The notes under the pieces: model-generated
Databases searched by the model: none
Told to the model about the DNA's origin: nothing
Seen by the model: the letters and a program-made list of their open reading frames with translations, nothing else
Position numbers and translations under genes: made by a program
Assembly (NCBI RefSeq): GCF_001899645.1
Contig: NZ_MKVV01000098.1
Location: 181,671 to 245,670, forward strand
Source of the DNA: Pseudonocardia sp. 73-21
Lineage (GTDB): Bacteria > Actinomycetota > Actinomycetes > Mycobacteriales > Pseudonocardiaceae
Length of the DNA stretch: 64,000 bases
Direction of reading: 5' to 3'
In this document: piece by piece, positions 52,693 to 61,903 of the stretch
Numbering within the stretch: the first letter of the stretch is position 1
Layout: the number at the start of each line of letters is the position of its first letter

Positions 52693-54180
52693 TCAGCCCC
52701 CGAAGCCGATGGCCACGTACTTGGTCTCCAGGAACTCCTCGATCCCGACGGTGCCGCCCTCACGGCCCAGCCCCGACTCCTTGACGCCGCCGAACGGGGC
52801 CGCCGGGTTGGACACGAGCCCGGTGTTGAGCCCGACCATGCCGGACTCCAGCTGCTCCGAGACCCGCAGCGCCCGCGTGATGTTCTCCGTGAACAGGTAG
52901 CTGACCAGGCCGAACTCGGTGTCGTTGGCCGCGGCGACGGCGTCGTCGTCGGTGTCGAAGACGGTGATGGCCGCGACCGGGCCGAAGATCTCCTCGCGCG
53001 ACAGCCGCGCCTCCAGCGGCACCCCGGTGAGCACCGTGGGCCGGTAGAACCAGCCCGGTCCGTCCACCGGGTCGCCGCCGACCACGACGGTGGCGCCCTT
53101 CTCGAGTGCGTCGTCGACGAGGGCGGTGACCTTCTCGCGGCCCTTGGCGTTCACGAGCGGGCCGACCTGGACGCCCTCCTCGGTGCCGCGCCCGACGGTG
53201 AGCGCGCCCATCCGGGCGGCGAGCTTCTCCGCGAAGACGTCGGCGACCGAGCGGTGCACGAGGAAGCGGTTGGCGGCGGTGCAGGCCTCGCCCATGTTGC
53301 GCATCTTGGCCTGCATCGCGCCCTCGACCGCCTTGTCGAGGTCGGCGTCGTCGAACACGAGGAACGGCGCGTTGCCGCCCAGCTCCATCGAGGTGCGCAG
53401 CACCTTCTCGGCGCACTGCTCGAGCAGCTTCTTCCCGACCGGCGTGGAGCCGGTGAACGACAGCTTGCGGGCGCGGCCGTCGCGGATCAGCGGCTCCATG
53501 ACGGCGCCGGCCTCGGAGGTGGTGACGAGGTTGAGCACGCCGTCGGGCAGCCCGGCCTCGGCCAGGATCGCCGCGAGGGAGTGCATGGACAGCGGGGTGA
53601 GCTCCGACGGCTTGAGCACCATCGCGCAGCCGGCGGCGACGGCCGGGCCGATCTTGCGGGTGCCCATGGCCATCGGGAAGTTCCACGGCGTGATCAGCAG
53701 GCAGACCCCGACGGGCTGCTTCTGCACGAGGAAGCGGCTGGTGCCCGCCGGCGCCACGGCGTAACCGCCGTCGATGCGCACGGCCTCCTCGGCGAACCAG
53801 CGGAAGAACTCGGCGGCGTAGGTGATCTCGCCCTTCGACTCGGCGAGCGGCTTGCCCATCTCCAGCGTCATGACCAGGGCGAGGTCGTCGATGCGCTCCA
53901 TCATGATCTCGTAGGCGCGGAGCAGGATCTCGCCGCGCTCCCGCGGCGGCATCGCGGCGAACGACGCCTGTGCGGCCGTGGCGGCGGCGAGGGCCTCCAT
54001 GCCGTCGGCGGGGGAGGCGTCGGCCACCTCGCACAGCGCCTTGCCGGTGGCGGGATCGTCGACGGTCAGCGTCCGGCCGCCCGAGGCCGGGCGCCAGGTG
54101 CCTCCGATGAACAGGCCGGTGGGAACGGCGTCGATCACTCGGGCCTCGTCGCCGGGAACGTGTTCTCCGGTAGTCGTCAT
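52693..54180 (-). CDS. gabD: NAD(P)-dependent succinate-semialdehyde dehydrogenase
   Basis: 495-residue aldehyde dehydrogenase. Cofactor site ITPWNFPMAMGTRKIGPAVAAGC and SFTGSTPVGKKLL, catalytic Glu in SMELGGNAPFLVFDDADL and catalytic Cys in NMGEACTAANRFLVH. The sequence around the active site (GEACTAANR) fits the GabD class oxidising succinate semialdehyde to succinate. No gabT is adjacent. Divergent from the MFS gene. Confidence 0.88.
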   Translation of the reverse strand: MTTTGEHVPGDEARVIDAVPTGLFIGGTWRPASGGRTLTVDDPATGKALCEVADASPADGMEALAAATAAQASFAAMPPRERGEILLRAYEIMMERIDDLALVMTLEMGKPLAESKGEITYAAEFFRWFAEEAVRIDGGYAVAPAGTSRFLVQKQPVGVCLLITPWNFPMAMGTRKIGPAVAAGCAMVLKPSELTPLSMHSLAAILAEAGLPDGVLNLVTTSEAGAVMEPLIRDGRARKLSFTGSTPVGKKLLEQCAEKVLRTSMELGGNAPFLVFDDADLDKAVEGAMQAKMRNMGEACTAANRFLVHRSVADVFAEKLAARMGALTVGRGTEEGVQVGPLVNAKGREKVTALVDDALEKGATVVVGGDPVDGPGWFYRPTVLTGVPLEARLSREEIFGPVAAITVFDTDDDAVAAANDTEFGLVSYLFTENITRALRVSEQLESGMVGLNTGLVSNPAAPFGGVKESGLGREGGTVGIEEFLETKYVAIGFGG

Positions 54181-54296
54181 GCCGCGATGGTGCCACCCGG
54201 GGAGGGCCGTGGCAGTGCCGACCGATTAACCGACGGCGTTCTGTCGGTCCTATCCCATAACCTCGGAAGTACCGCCCGCGACACAGAGGACGTCAC

Positions 54297-55742
54297 GTGA
54301 CCGAAAGTACGATCTCCCTGAGCGCGCGGGACCGCACCGTCATCGCGGTGCTCCTCGTCTCCACGTTCGTCGTGATCCTCAACGAGACGATCATGAGCGT
54401 GGCGCTTCCGGTCCTGCTCACCGACCTCGACATCACCGCGAGCGTCGGCCAGTGGCTCACCGGCGGCTTCCTGCTGACGATGTCGGTGGTCATCCCGATC
54501 ACGGGCTTCCTGATCCGCCGGGTCTCCACGCGCGTGCTCTACGGCGCGGCCATGGGCCTGTTCAGCACCGGCACGCTGGTCGCCGCGCTGGCCCCGGGCT
54601 TCGGGGTGCTGATGGTGGCCCGCGTGGTGCAGGCCGGCGGCACGTCGATCATGCTGCCGCTGCTGATGACCACCGTGATGACGCTGGTGCCGCCCGCCCG
54701 GCGCGGCGCGATCATGGGCAACATCTCCATCGTCATCGCCGTGGCGCCCGCGATCGGGCCCACCGTGTCCGGCCTGGTGCTCAGCGTGCTGGGCTGGCGC
54801 TTCATGTTCTGGCTGGTGCTGCCGATCGCGGTGGTCACCCTGGTGCTGGGGCTGCGCCGCATCGTCGACATCGGTGAGCCCACCGACACCCGCATCGACG
54901 TCGTCTCGGTGCTGCTGTCGGTGGTCGGCTTCGGCGGCCTCGTCTACGGGCTGAGCAGCATCGGGCAGGCCGCGTCCGGTGAGGTCGTGCCGCTGTGGGT
55001 GCCGTTCGTGGCCGGCGGCCTCGGCCTGGTGGCGTTCGTGCTGCGCCAGCTGCAGCTGCAGCGCACCGACGGCGCCCTGCTCGACCTGCGCACGTTCCGG
55101 GCCCGCACCTTCACCACCGCGTCGATCCTGATGATGCTGATGATGGCCGCGCTGCTGGGCACCATCGTGCTGCTGCCGATCTACATGCAGACGGTCCTGG
55201 GCCTCGACCCCCTGGGCACCGGCCTGCTCCTGCTGCCGGGCGGCCTGCTGATGGGCCTGCTGGGTCCGATCGTGGGCCGGCTCTACGACAAGGTCGGCGC
55301 GCGGATGCTGCTCGTGCCCGGCGCGGTGGTCACCAGCGCGGCGCTGTGGTTCGCCACGCTGTTCACCGCCACGTCGTCGATGTGGCTGGTGCTGGTGTTC
55401 CACCTGATGCTCAGCGCAGGCCTGGCGTTCGCGTTCACGCCGCTGTTCACCGCCGGTCTCGGGGCGGTGGAGCCGCGCCTGTACTCCTACGGCAGCGCCA
55501 TCTTCAGCACCACGCAGCAGCTCGCCGGCGCGGCCGGTGTGGCCTTGCTGGTGTCGGTGCTGAGCGTCCGCGAGGCGGCGCTGGCGGCCGGCGGGGCGAG
55601 CGAGGTCGAGCAGACCGCGGGCGGCATCCACGCCGCGTTCCTCGTCGCGGCCTGCCTGTCGGTCGTCGCCGTCGCCGGCGCGTTCCTGATCCGCACCCCG
55701 GCTCAGGAGCAGGCCGCGGCGGACGCCGTCCCCGTCCACTGA
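54297..55742 (+). CDS. DHA2-family MFS exporter
   Basis: 481 residues, 14 predicted membrane helices. The first helix reads VILNETIMSVALPVLLTDLDIT, the DHA2 pattern with Glu where the other exporter here has Asp, and IMGNISIVIAVAPAIGPTVSGLVL is motif C. Drug or metabolite efflux is expected; substrate unknown. GTG start at 54297. An ACCGAC/GTCGGT inverted repeat lies in the 116-base divergent region (about 54230-54250), a possible operator. Confidence 0.9.
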   Translation: MTESTISLSARDRTVIAVLLVSTFVVILNETIMSVALPVLLTDLDITASVGQWLTGGFLLTMSVVIPITGFLIRRVSTRVLYGAAMGLFSTGTLVAALAPGFGVLMVARVVQAGGTSIMLPLLMTTVMTLVPPARRGAIMGNISIVIAVAPAIGPTVSGLVLSVLGWRFMFWLVLPIAVVTLVLGLRRIVDIGEPTDTRIDVVSVLLSVVGFGGLVYGLSSIGQAASGEVVPLWVPFVAGGLGLVAFVLRQLQLQRTDGALLDLRTFRARTFTTASILMMLMMAALLGTIVLLPIYMQTVLGLDPLGTGLLLLPGGLLMGLLGPIVGRLYDKVGARMLLVPGAVVTSAALWFATLFTATSSMWLVLVFHLMLSAGLAFAFTPLFTAGLGAVEPRLYSYGSAIFSTTQQLAGAAGVALLVSVLSVREAALAAGGASEVEQTAGGIHAAFLVAACLSVVAVAGAFLIRTPAQEQAAADAVPVH

Positions 55743-55747
55743 CCCCG

Positions 55748-55816
55748 ACCTCGCAGCCCGTCGTGTCACCTCGCAGCGCGCCGGCGTCCTGCGACGAGCT
55801 CCGCGGGCTGCGAGGT
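55748..55816. repeat. Inverted and direct ACCTCGCAG repeats forming a terminator
   Basis: ACCTCGCAGCCCG (55748-55760) pairs perfectly with CGGGCTGCGAGGT (55804-55816), and a further direct copy CACCTCGCAGCGCG lies in the loop (about 55767-55780). Same layout, different sequence, as the element at 19046-19179: two or more direct copies followed by an inverted one after an operon end. Confidence 0.6.
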
Positions 55817-55890
55817 GGGGTGGGACGCGTGGGGGGTGACGTTGGGCGGGGTGGCGTGCCACCCGCGGCGGTGTGGCGCAGGATGTCGGG

Positions 55891-57069
55891 GTGACCTCCA
55901 CTCTCTCGCGGTTGCCTGCCCTCGTCCCACCGCCCGTCGACCTGCCGCCGCGCGCGGCGGAGCTGCGCGCCGAGGTGCGGGCGTTCCTCGCCGCCGAGCG
56001 GGCGGCGGGCGCCTGGTCGCCCCGGGCCGACGTCTGGCTCTCGGGCTGGGACGAGCGGTTCACCAGGGAGCTGGGCAAGCGGGGCTGGTTGGGGATGACC
56101 ATCCCCACCGAGTACGGGGGCGGGGGTGCCACGCCGCTGGACCGCTACGTCGTCACCGAGGAGCTGCTCGCCGCCGGGGCGCCGGTGGCCGCGCACTGGG
56201 TGGCCGACCGCCAGATCGGCCCCACCCTCATGCGTTTCGGCACCGAGGCGCAGCGGCGGAAGTTCCTGCCGGGCATCGCCGCCGGTGAGGTGTACTTCGG
56301 CATCGGCATGAGCGAGCCCGACTCGGGGTCCGATCTCGCCAGCGTCCGCACGAAGGCCGAGAAGGTCGACGGGGGCTGGGAGCTCACCGGTACCAAGGTC
56401 TGGACGTCGGGCGCCCACCAGGCCCACGCGTTCTTCGCCCTGGCCCGCTCCGCGCCGAAGGACGACACCCACCGGCACGCGGGGCTGAGCCAGTTCATCG
56501 TCGACCTGCACGCGCCCGGCGTGCAGATCCGGCCGATCCCGATCATCACCGGCGCCCACCACTTCAACGAGGTCGTGTTCGACCACGTCTTCATCCCCGA
56601 CGACATGGTGCTGGGCGAGATCGGCTCGGGCTGGCACCAGGTCACCAGCGAGCTGGCGTTCGAGCGCAGCGGGCCGGAGCGGTTCCTGTCCACCTACCCG
56701 CTGCTGGCGGCGCTGATCGGGGAGCTGACGGCCGGTCCCGTCGACGCCGGTACCCGCCGGGAGATCGGCGCGCTGGTGAGCCGGCTGTGGGCGCTGCGCC
56801 GGATGTCGCTGGCCATCGCCGGGGCGCTGGAGTCGGGCGAGGCGCCCGAGCTCGCCGCGGCGGTCGTCAAGGACCTGGGCACGCGCTACGAGAACGAGGT
56901 GGTGGACGCCGCGCGGCTGCTCGTGGCCATCCCACCGGATCCCGGCGCGCCGGACGGGTTCGCCCGGCTGCTCGCCGACGCGATCCAGCACGCCCCGGGG
57001 TTCACCCTGCGCGGCGGGACCAACGAGGTGCTGCGCGGCATCGTCGCGCGGGGACTGGGGCTGCGCTGA
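55891..57069 (+). CDS. Acyl-CoA dehydrogenase, large subunit of a two-gene pair
   Basis: 392-residue flavoprotein oxidising acyl-CoA. GIGMSEPDSGSDLASVRTKAEKVDGGWELTGTKVWTSGAH is the FAD/substrate segment and FTLRGGTNEVLRGIVARGLGLR the C-terminal signature. The start may be GTG 55891 or GTG 55873, six codons upstream. Paired genes of this kind encode heterotetrameric acyl-CoA dehydrogenases in steroid and bile-acid side-chain degradation; substrate here is unknown. Confidence 0.88.
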   Translation: MTSTLSRLPALVPPPVDLPPRAAELRAEVRAFLAAERAAGAWSPRADVWLSGWDERFTRELGKRGWLGMTIPTEYGGGGATPLDRYVVTEELLAAGAPVAAHWVADRQIGPTLMRFGTEAQRRKFLPGIAAGEVYFGIGMSEPDSGSDLASVRTKAEKVDGGWELTGTKVWTSGAHQAHAFFALARSAPKDDTHRHAGLSQFIVDLHAPGVQIRPIPIITGAHHFNEVVFDHVFIPDDMVLGEIGSGWHQVTSELAFERSGPERFLSTYPLLAALIGELTAGPVDAGTRREIGALVSRLWALRRMSLAIAGALESGEAPELAAAVVKDLGTRYENEVVDAARLLVAIPPDPGAPDGFARLLADAIQHAPGFTLRGGTNEVLRGIVARGLGLR

Positions 57070-58070
57070 TGAACACCGAACTCACCGAGCTCGCGGACTC
57101 GGTCTTCGCCGATGCTGCTTCATCGGACACCGGCTTCGACGCCAAGCTCTGGGCGACCCTCGAGGAGACCGGGCTGGCCCGGCTCACCCTGCCCGGCGAC
57201 TCCGGCGGCAGCGAGGCCTCCTTCGCCGACGCCGCGATCGTGTTGGCCGCGGCCGGCGCCCACGCCGCGCGGGTGCCGCTGGTGGAGACCGACCTGCAGG
57301 CCGGCTGGCTGCTGACCAGCGCCGGCATCCCGGTCCCGGACGGCCCGCTCACGATCGCCACCGGCGACCTGGACATCGCCCGCACCCACGAGCGCGCCTC
57401 GGGCACCCTGCGCCGCGTGCCGTGGGCCCGCTCGTCGAGCGTGGTGATGCTCGCCGGCGACAGCGTGCTGCTGTTCGATCCCGCCGGTCTCACCGTCACC
57501 GACGGCAGCAACGTCGCGGAGGAGCCGCGCGACACCGTCACCGTCGACGGACCCGTCACGGCGGCGTCCGTCGGCGACCACGCAGGCACCGAGCTGCGCC
57601 TGCGCGGAGCCCTCGGGCGCGCCTGCCTGATCGCCGGGGCCGCCCGGGGCGCGCTCGCGTCGTCGGTGCAGTACGCGGGGGAGCGGGTGCAGTTCGGCCG
57701 CCCGATCGGGAAGCTACAGGCGATCCAGCAGCAGCTCGCGCTCGCCGCCTCGGAGGTGGCGGCGGCCGGGGCGGCCGCCGACGCCGCGGCGCGCGCCGCC
57801 GACGCCGACGGGGTCCTCGGCGCCCGGTTCGCCATCGCGTCGGCCAAGGCCCGGGCGTCGCAGGCGGCCGGTGAGGTGGCCCGCATCGCCCACCAGGTGC
57901 ACGGCGCCATCGGGTTCACCCGCGAGTACGACCTGCGGCTGGTCACCACCCGGCTGTGGGCCTGGCGCGACGAGGACGGCTCCGAGGCCGAGTGGAACGA
58001 CGTGGTCGGCACGATGGCCCTGGAGGCGGGAGCGGACGGACTGTGGCCCCTGATCACGGGCGCCCCCTAA
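57069..58070 (+). CDS. Acyl-CoA dehydrogenase, small subunit of a two-gene pair
   Basis: 333 residues, divergent acyl-CoA dehydrogenase fold. Recognisable parts are the C-terminal helices (ASSVQYAGERVQFGRPIGKLQAIQQQLALAASE and HQVHGAIGFTREYDLRLVTTRLWAW). The middle beta domain is weakly conserved. ATG overlaps the upstream stop (TGATG), so the two subunits are made together. Its TAA stop is part of the kinase -10 box. Confidence 0.85.
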   Translation: MNTELTELADSVFADAASSDTGFDAKLWATLEETGLARLTLPGDSGGSEASFADAAIVLAAAGAHAARVPLVETDLQAGWLLTSAGIPVPDGPLTIATGDLDIARTHERASGTLRRVPWARSSSVVMLAGDSVLLFDPAGLTVTDGSNVAEEPRDTVTVDGPVTAASVGDHAGTELRLRGALGRACLIAGAARGALASSVQYAGERVQFGRPIGKLQAIQQQLALAASEVAAAGAAADAAARAADADGVLGARFAIASAKARASQAAGEVARIAHQVHGAIGFTREYDLRLVTTRLWAWRDEDGSEAEWNDVVGTMALEAGADGLWPLITGAP

Positions 58071-58073
58071 GCT
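58068..58073 (+). promoter_or_regulatory. Leaderless -10 box (TAAGCT) for the kinase gene
   Basis: TAAGCT ends 9 bases before the kinase ATG at 58083 and includes the stop codon of the upstream gene. Confidence 0.4.
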
Positions 58074-58082
58074 GCTCCATCG

Positions 58083-59615
58083 ATGGACCCCGCATCGGAT
58101 GAACCCACCACTCTCGGTCGCTACCGCGTGCAGTCCCCGCTCGGCGCCGGGGGGATGGGCCGGGTGCTGCTCGGCGTCGACGACGCCGGGCAGCGCGTCG
58201 CGCTGAAGCTCGTGCACCGGGAGCTGGCGGCCGATCCCGGGTTCCGGGAGCGGTTCCGCCGCGAGGTGCAGATGGCGGCGTCCGCCCCGGCGTGGTTCAC
58301 CGCACCGGTGCTCGACGCCGATCCCGACGCCGAGCGCCCGTGGCTGGCCACGGCGTTCGTCGACGGGCCGTCGCTGCAGTCCTACGTCACCACCCAGGGC
58401 CCGCTCGGGGAGCAGGGCCTCGCCGCGCTCGCCGAGCGGATGGCCGACGGCCTCGCCGCCCTGCACGCCGCGGGGCTGGTGCACCGCGACCTCAAGCCGT
58501 CCAACGTGCTGCTCGCCGACGACGGGCCGCGGCTGATCGACTTCGGGATCTCCCGGGCCGCCGACACCACCTCGCTCACCCAGACCGGCCACGTGATGGG
58601 CACGCCCGAGTACATGTCACCGGAGCAGGCCGGGGGCGAGCGCGACATCGGCCCCGCCAGCGACATGTTCTCCTTCGGGTCGCTGCTGGTGTTCGCCGCC
58701 ACGGGCCGCTCGCCGTTCGCCGCCGACTCGGCCGCCGCGGCGCTCTACCGGATCACCTACTCCGAGCCGGACCTCGGCCCGCTCACCGGGCGGGTCCGCG
58801 AGGTCGTCCACGCGTGCCTGACGAAGGATCCGGCCGGGCGTCCGACGGCGTCGCAGGTGCGGGGGCTGCTGCGGGCCGCCGGTGCGGCGGCGCCGTCCCC
58901 GTCGTCGACGCTGGTGGACGTACCGGCCGTCGTGCCGGCGCCCCCCGCACCCGTCCCGCTGGACGCCGTGCCGACCGGCGCCGGATGGCCCGCAGGGATG
59001 CCCCCGGCCGGCATGTACCCGGCCTACGACGCGGCGCCCCCGCCCCCACCGCCCGCCCGACGCCCCTGGCTGGTGCCGGTGGCCGTGGCCGTCGCGGTAC
59101 TGCTGCTCGCGGGGATCGGGTTGGGGGCCTTCCTGCTCACCCGCAACCGGGACACCACGGTGGCCCAGCCCCCGGTACCCTCGGCCACGGCCGGCCCCAC
59201 CCCGGCGCCGTCGGGCGATCCGGTCGCGGGCGCCGCCATCGTCGACGCCCGGTCCGACGGCCGCTTCGGCACCGACGGGGCGCGCTTCGCCACGCCCAGC
59301 CGCAACATCGCCTGCATGATGAGCGCCGACGAGGTGCGCTGCGACGTCGCCCAGAACTCCTGGAAGACGCCCCCGAAGCCGGCCGACTGCATCGGCGACT
59401 ACGGCAACGGTGCACGCCTGGCCGGCACCGGCTCCGGCGAGCTGACGTGCGCGGGGGACACCGTGGCCGATCCGTCGCTGACGGTCCTCGCGTACGGGCA
59501 GGGCGTCCGGTTCGCGGGCGTGGTGTGCATCAGCCGCGAGACGGGGATGCGGTGCGCGAACGAGTCCACGGGGCACGGGTTCCGGGTGGCCCGGGCCTCC
59601 TACGACCTGTTCTGA
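58083..59615 (+). CDS. Transmembrane Ser/Thr protein kinase with DUF6636-like sensor domain
   Basis: 510-residue Hanks-type kinase. Gly loop GAGGMGRV, Lys42 (VALKL), catalytic HRDLKPSN (Asp136), DFG at 153-155, MGTPEYMSPEQ activation segment. A Pro/Ala-rich linker (about 270-327), one membrane helix (about 330-352), then an external domain of about 150 residues with six Cys and the pattern FATPSRNIACMM...GMRCANESTGHGFRVAR, resembling DUF6636. Probably senses an external signal. Its 3' end overlaps the convergent sigma remnant by 16 bases. Confidence 0.9.
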   Translation: MDPASDEPTTLGRYRVQSPLGAGGMGRVLLGVDDAGQRVALKLVHRELAADPGFRERFRREVQMAASAPAWFTAPVLDADPDAERPWLATAFVDGPSLQSYVTTQGPLGEQGLAALAERMADGLAALHAAGLVHRDLKPSNVLLADDGPRLIDFGISRAADTTSLTQTGHVMGTPEYMSPEQAGGERDIGPASDMFSFGSLLVFAATGRSPFAADSAAAALYRITYSEPDLGPLTGRVREVVHACLTKDPAGRPTASQVRGLLRAAGAAAPSPSSTLVDVPAVVPAPPAPVPLDAVPTGAGWPAGMPPAGMYPAYDAAPPPPPPARRPWLVPVAVAVAVLLLAGIGLGAFLLTRNRDTTVAQPPVPSATAGPTPAPSGDPVAGAAIVDARSDGRFGTDGARFATPSRNIACMMSADEVRCDVAQNSWKTPPKPADCIGDYGNGARLAGTGSGELTCAGDTVADPSLTVLAYGQGVRFAGVVCISRETGMRCANESTGHGFRVARASYDLF

Positions 59616-60088
59616 CCGCCCTCGAGGTGGTGGCGCAGCACCGGTAGGGCCCGGCGCAGCGTGCGCGAGACGTGCATCTGCGAGATCCCGGTCTGCTGGG
59701 CGATCCCGGTCTGGGTGAGGTCGCCGAAGAACCGCAGCACCACGATCTCGCGCTCGCGCGCGGGGAGCCGGGCCAGCGCCCGCCGCAGCGCGTCGCGGTA
59801 CTCGACGCCGGCGAGCGTGGCGTCGACGCGGCCCAGGACGCCGCCGCGCAGCAGGGCGGACGAGCCGATGAGCTCGTCGAGCGAGTCGGACGTGTGGGCC
59901 TCCGCGACGGCGACCGCCTCCACGACGTCCCCGACCGGGACCCGCAGGTGGGCGGCGATCTCGCTCGGCCGGGGCGCGCGTCCGAGGGTGGCCGACAGCT
60001 CAACCACGGCCTGACGGACCGCCAGCTGCAGGTCCTTGAGCCGCCGCGGCACCCGCACCGACCAGCCCCGTGACGCAGCGCACGCCAG
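59600..60088 (-). pseudogene. SigF/SigB-type sigma factor lacking region 2
   Basis: Only regions 3 and 4 remain. From the stop of the methyltransferase gene the frame reads SRGWSVRVPRRLKDLQLAV, then ELSATLGRAPRPSEIAAHLRV (region 3), and LPAREREIVVLRFFGDLTQT with GISQMHVSRTLRRAL (region 4). The N-terminal region 2, which binds core polymerase and the -10, is missing, and an in-frame TAG (the methyltransferase stop) closes the frame upstream. GTG 60058 could still start a 152-residue protein, so a regulatory role is not excluded. Confidence 0.75.
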
Positions 60089-60709
60089 CTACCGGCGACG
60101 GGCCCGGAGCACCGTGTCGTGGATCGTCACGGTGAGGCCGCTGTCCGGATGCACCACCGGGCGGGGGCGGGCCTCCTCGCACAGGACCTCCCACTGGTCG
60201 GGGTTCAGCTCCGCGGCCACGTCGGACGCGGTGAAGAACAGGTCGGGCAGCGGCGGGCGGGGGATCGTCCCGAGATCGGACGGGTGGTGGCCGACCACGA
60301 GCAGCGTGCCGCCGGGGGCGACGGCCGCGGCGAGCCGCCGGTGCAGGGCGCGGCGCTGCTCGCTCGGCAGGTGCATGAACTGGGCGGTGACGAGGTCGAA
60401 CCCGGTGCCCACGGGCGCGTCGAGGGTCAGGTCCGCCTGCCGCCAGGTGATCCGCACCCCCGCGGCCCCGGCGTGGGCGGCCGCGCGCTGCAGGGCGACG
60501 TCGGAGACGTCCAGGCCGGTGACCGTCCAGCCGCGGGCGGCGAGCCAGATGGCGTCGGCACCCTCACCGCTGCCGATGTCCAGCGCGCTGCCCGGCGGCA
60601 GGTCGGCGGCCTCGGCGACGAGCACGGGGTTCGGGTTGCCGCTCCAGACGGCGTCGGCCTCGGCGTAGCGGGCGTCCCAGAAGGCCTTGTCGAACACGGG
60701 GTGCGTCAT
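60089..60709 (-). CDS. Class I SAM-dependent methyltransferase
   Basis: 206 residues. VFDKAFWDARYAEADAVWSGNPNPVLVAEAADLPPGSALDIGSGEGADAIWLAARGWTVTGLDVS gives the SAM-binding motif I and the YAEADAVWSG pattern of the TehB/thiopurine-type family; FDLVTAQFMHLP is motif IV. Substrate unknown. ATG at 60709 chosen for homology of the N-terminus. Downstream of the PPOX gene by 58 bases, so possibly in the same minus-strand unit. Confidence 0.88.
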   Translation of the reverse strand: MTHPVFDKAFWDARYAEADAVWSGNPNPVLVAEAADLPPGSALDIGSGEGADAIWLAARGWTVTGLDVSDVALQRAAAHAGAAGVRITWRQADLTLDAPVGTGFDLVTAQFMHLPSEQRRALHRRLAAAVAPGGTLLVVGHHPSDLGTIPRPPLPDLFFTASDVAAELNPDQWEVLCEEARPRPVVHPDSGLTVTIHDTVLRARRR

Positions 60710-60767
60710 GGGCGTCAGCGTGGCCCGTCGTCGGCGGTCCGGCAAGGATTCTTGCCGTTGCCGCGAA

Positions 60768-61226
60768 TCAGCGGCCCAGCTTCCGGAAGTCCCAGCTCGT
60801 GGTCTTCTCGGGGGTCAGCCGCAGCCAGGCGTGCCGACCGTCCCGGACGACGACGCCGCCGGTGTAGCGGTCGGCGAAGGCCTGCTCGGGGGCTTCCAGC
60901 TCGGGCACCGGCGTGTCGGTGCGCGGCACGTCGCCCACCACCTCGACCTTCCCCCGCAGCTCCACGCCGCGCAGCTCGTCGTAGGCCACGCCGGCGTCGA
61001 CGACGACGGCGATGCGCGGGTCCTTCTGCAGGTCGGCCCAGCGCTGGCTGCGCGAGAGCGAGGTCAGCCACAGCGCCCCGTCGAGCCAGGCGTACCAGAG
61101 CGGGGTGGCGTGCGGGCCGGTGGTGCCCATCGTCGCGACGCGGCAGGTGCGCTCCTCGTCGAGGAAGGCGTCGATCTCGTCGGGGGTCATGGCGATGGCG
61201 CGTCCGCGGCGCTGCTCCTTGGTCAC
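60768..61226 (-). CDS. Pyridoxamine 5'-phosphate oxidase-like flavin/F420-binding protein
   Basis: 152-residue split-barrel protein. MTPDEIDAFLDEERTCRVATMGTTGPHATPLWYAWLDGALWLTSLSRSQRWADLQKDPRIAVVVD is the PPOX core. These proteins bind FMN, F420 or haem; the cofactor is not clear here. GTG overlaps the stop of the upstream hydrolase (GTGA). The start may instead be the Met 13 residues on. Confidence 0.85.
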   Translation of the reverse strand: MTKEQRRGRAIAMTPDEIDAFLDEERTCRVATMGTTGPHATPLWYAWLDGALWLTSLSRSQRWADLQKDPRIAVVVDAGVAYDELRGVELRGKVEVVGDVPRTDTPVPELEAPEQAFADRYTGGVVVRDGRHAWLRLTPEKTTSWDFRKLGR

Positions 61227-61903
61227 ACCCGGAGGCTACTGCCCAGTAGAGCGGGCAGCAGGTGCACACCGGCGAGGACGTGGGTGGGGTGCTCCGCGGC
61301 CAGCTCCGCCTCGGTCTGGCCCCCGGTCAGCACCCCGACGACGACGTCGGCGTGGGCCGCGTGGCCGGCGCGGACGTCGAGCACGGTGTCGCCGGCCACG
61401 AGCACCTGCGCGGGGTCCGTGACGCCGGTGAGCTCCATGGCGCGCTGGATCATGAACGGGGCGGGCCGGCCCGCGGCCACCTCGGGCGCGCAGACGGTGC
61501 CGTCGAGCACCCTCGAGTCCCAGCCCAGGGCGGCGAGCAACGGGTCGGTGATCTGCCGGTCGAAGCCCGTGGTCAGGACGATCTTCACCCCGGACGCCCG
61601 CAACGCGGCGAGGGCCTCGGGCACGCCGGGCAGGGGGGTGGGCGGGGTCGCGGCGTACGCGGCGGTCAGGCGCCTCACGAACTCGGTGTGGACGGCCTCC
61701 ACGGTGTCGCGGCCGGGCGTGGTGCCCGACAGCGCGAGCAGTGCCGTGATGGCCTCCCGCTTGTCGGCCCCCATCCAGACGCGGACGTCCGCGTCGGCGG
61801 CGGGGGCGCCGTGGTCGCGCACCACGTCGGCGAGCACGCGGTAGACCGCGCCCCCCTCCTCCACGGTGGTGCCGGCGATGTCGAGGGCGGCGAGCTCAAA
61901 CAC
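61223..61903 (-). CDS. Phosphonatase-like HAD hydrolase
   Basis: 226-residue HAD hydrolase. The nucleophile motif is LAALDIAGTTVEEGG (Asp then Thr-type pattern of phosphonatases, DIAGT), motif II in IVLTTGFDRQI, motif III/IV in VLVAGDTVLDVRAG. This is the PhnX-like group (TIGR03351) found beside the flavoprotein described next. It overlaps that gene by 8 bases. Likely cleaves a phosphonate-derived aldehyde or a related phosphate; not proven. Confidence 0.85.
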   Translation of the reverse strand: MFELAALDIAGTTVEEGGAVYRVLADVVRDHGAPAADADVRVWMGADKREAITALLALSGTTPGRDTVEAVHTEFVRRLTAAYAATPPTPLPGVPEALAALRASGVKIVLTTGFDRQITDPLLAALGWDSRVLDGTVCAPEVAAGRPAPFMIQRAMELTGVTDPAQVLVAGDTVLDVRAGHAAHADVVVGVLTGGQTEAELAAEHPTHVLAGVHLLPALLGSSLRV

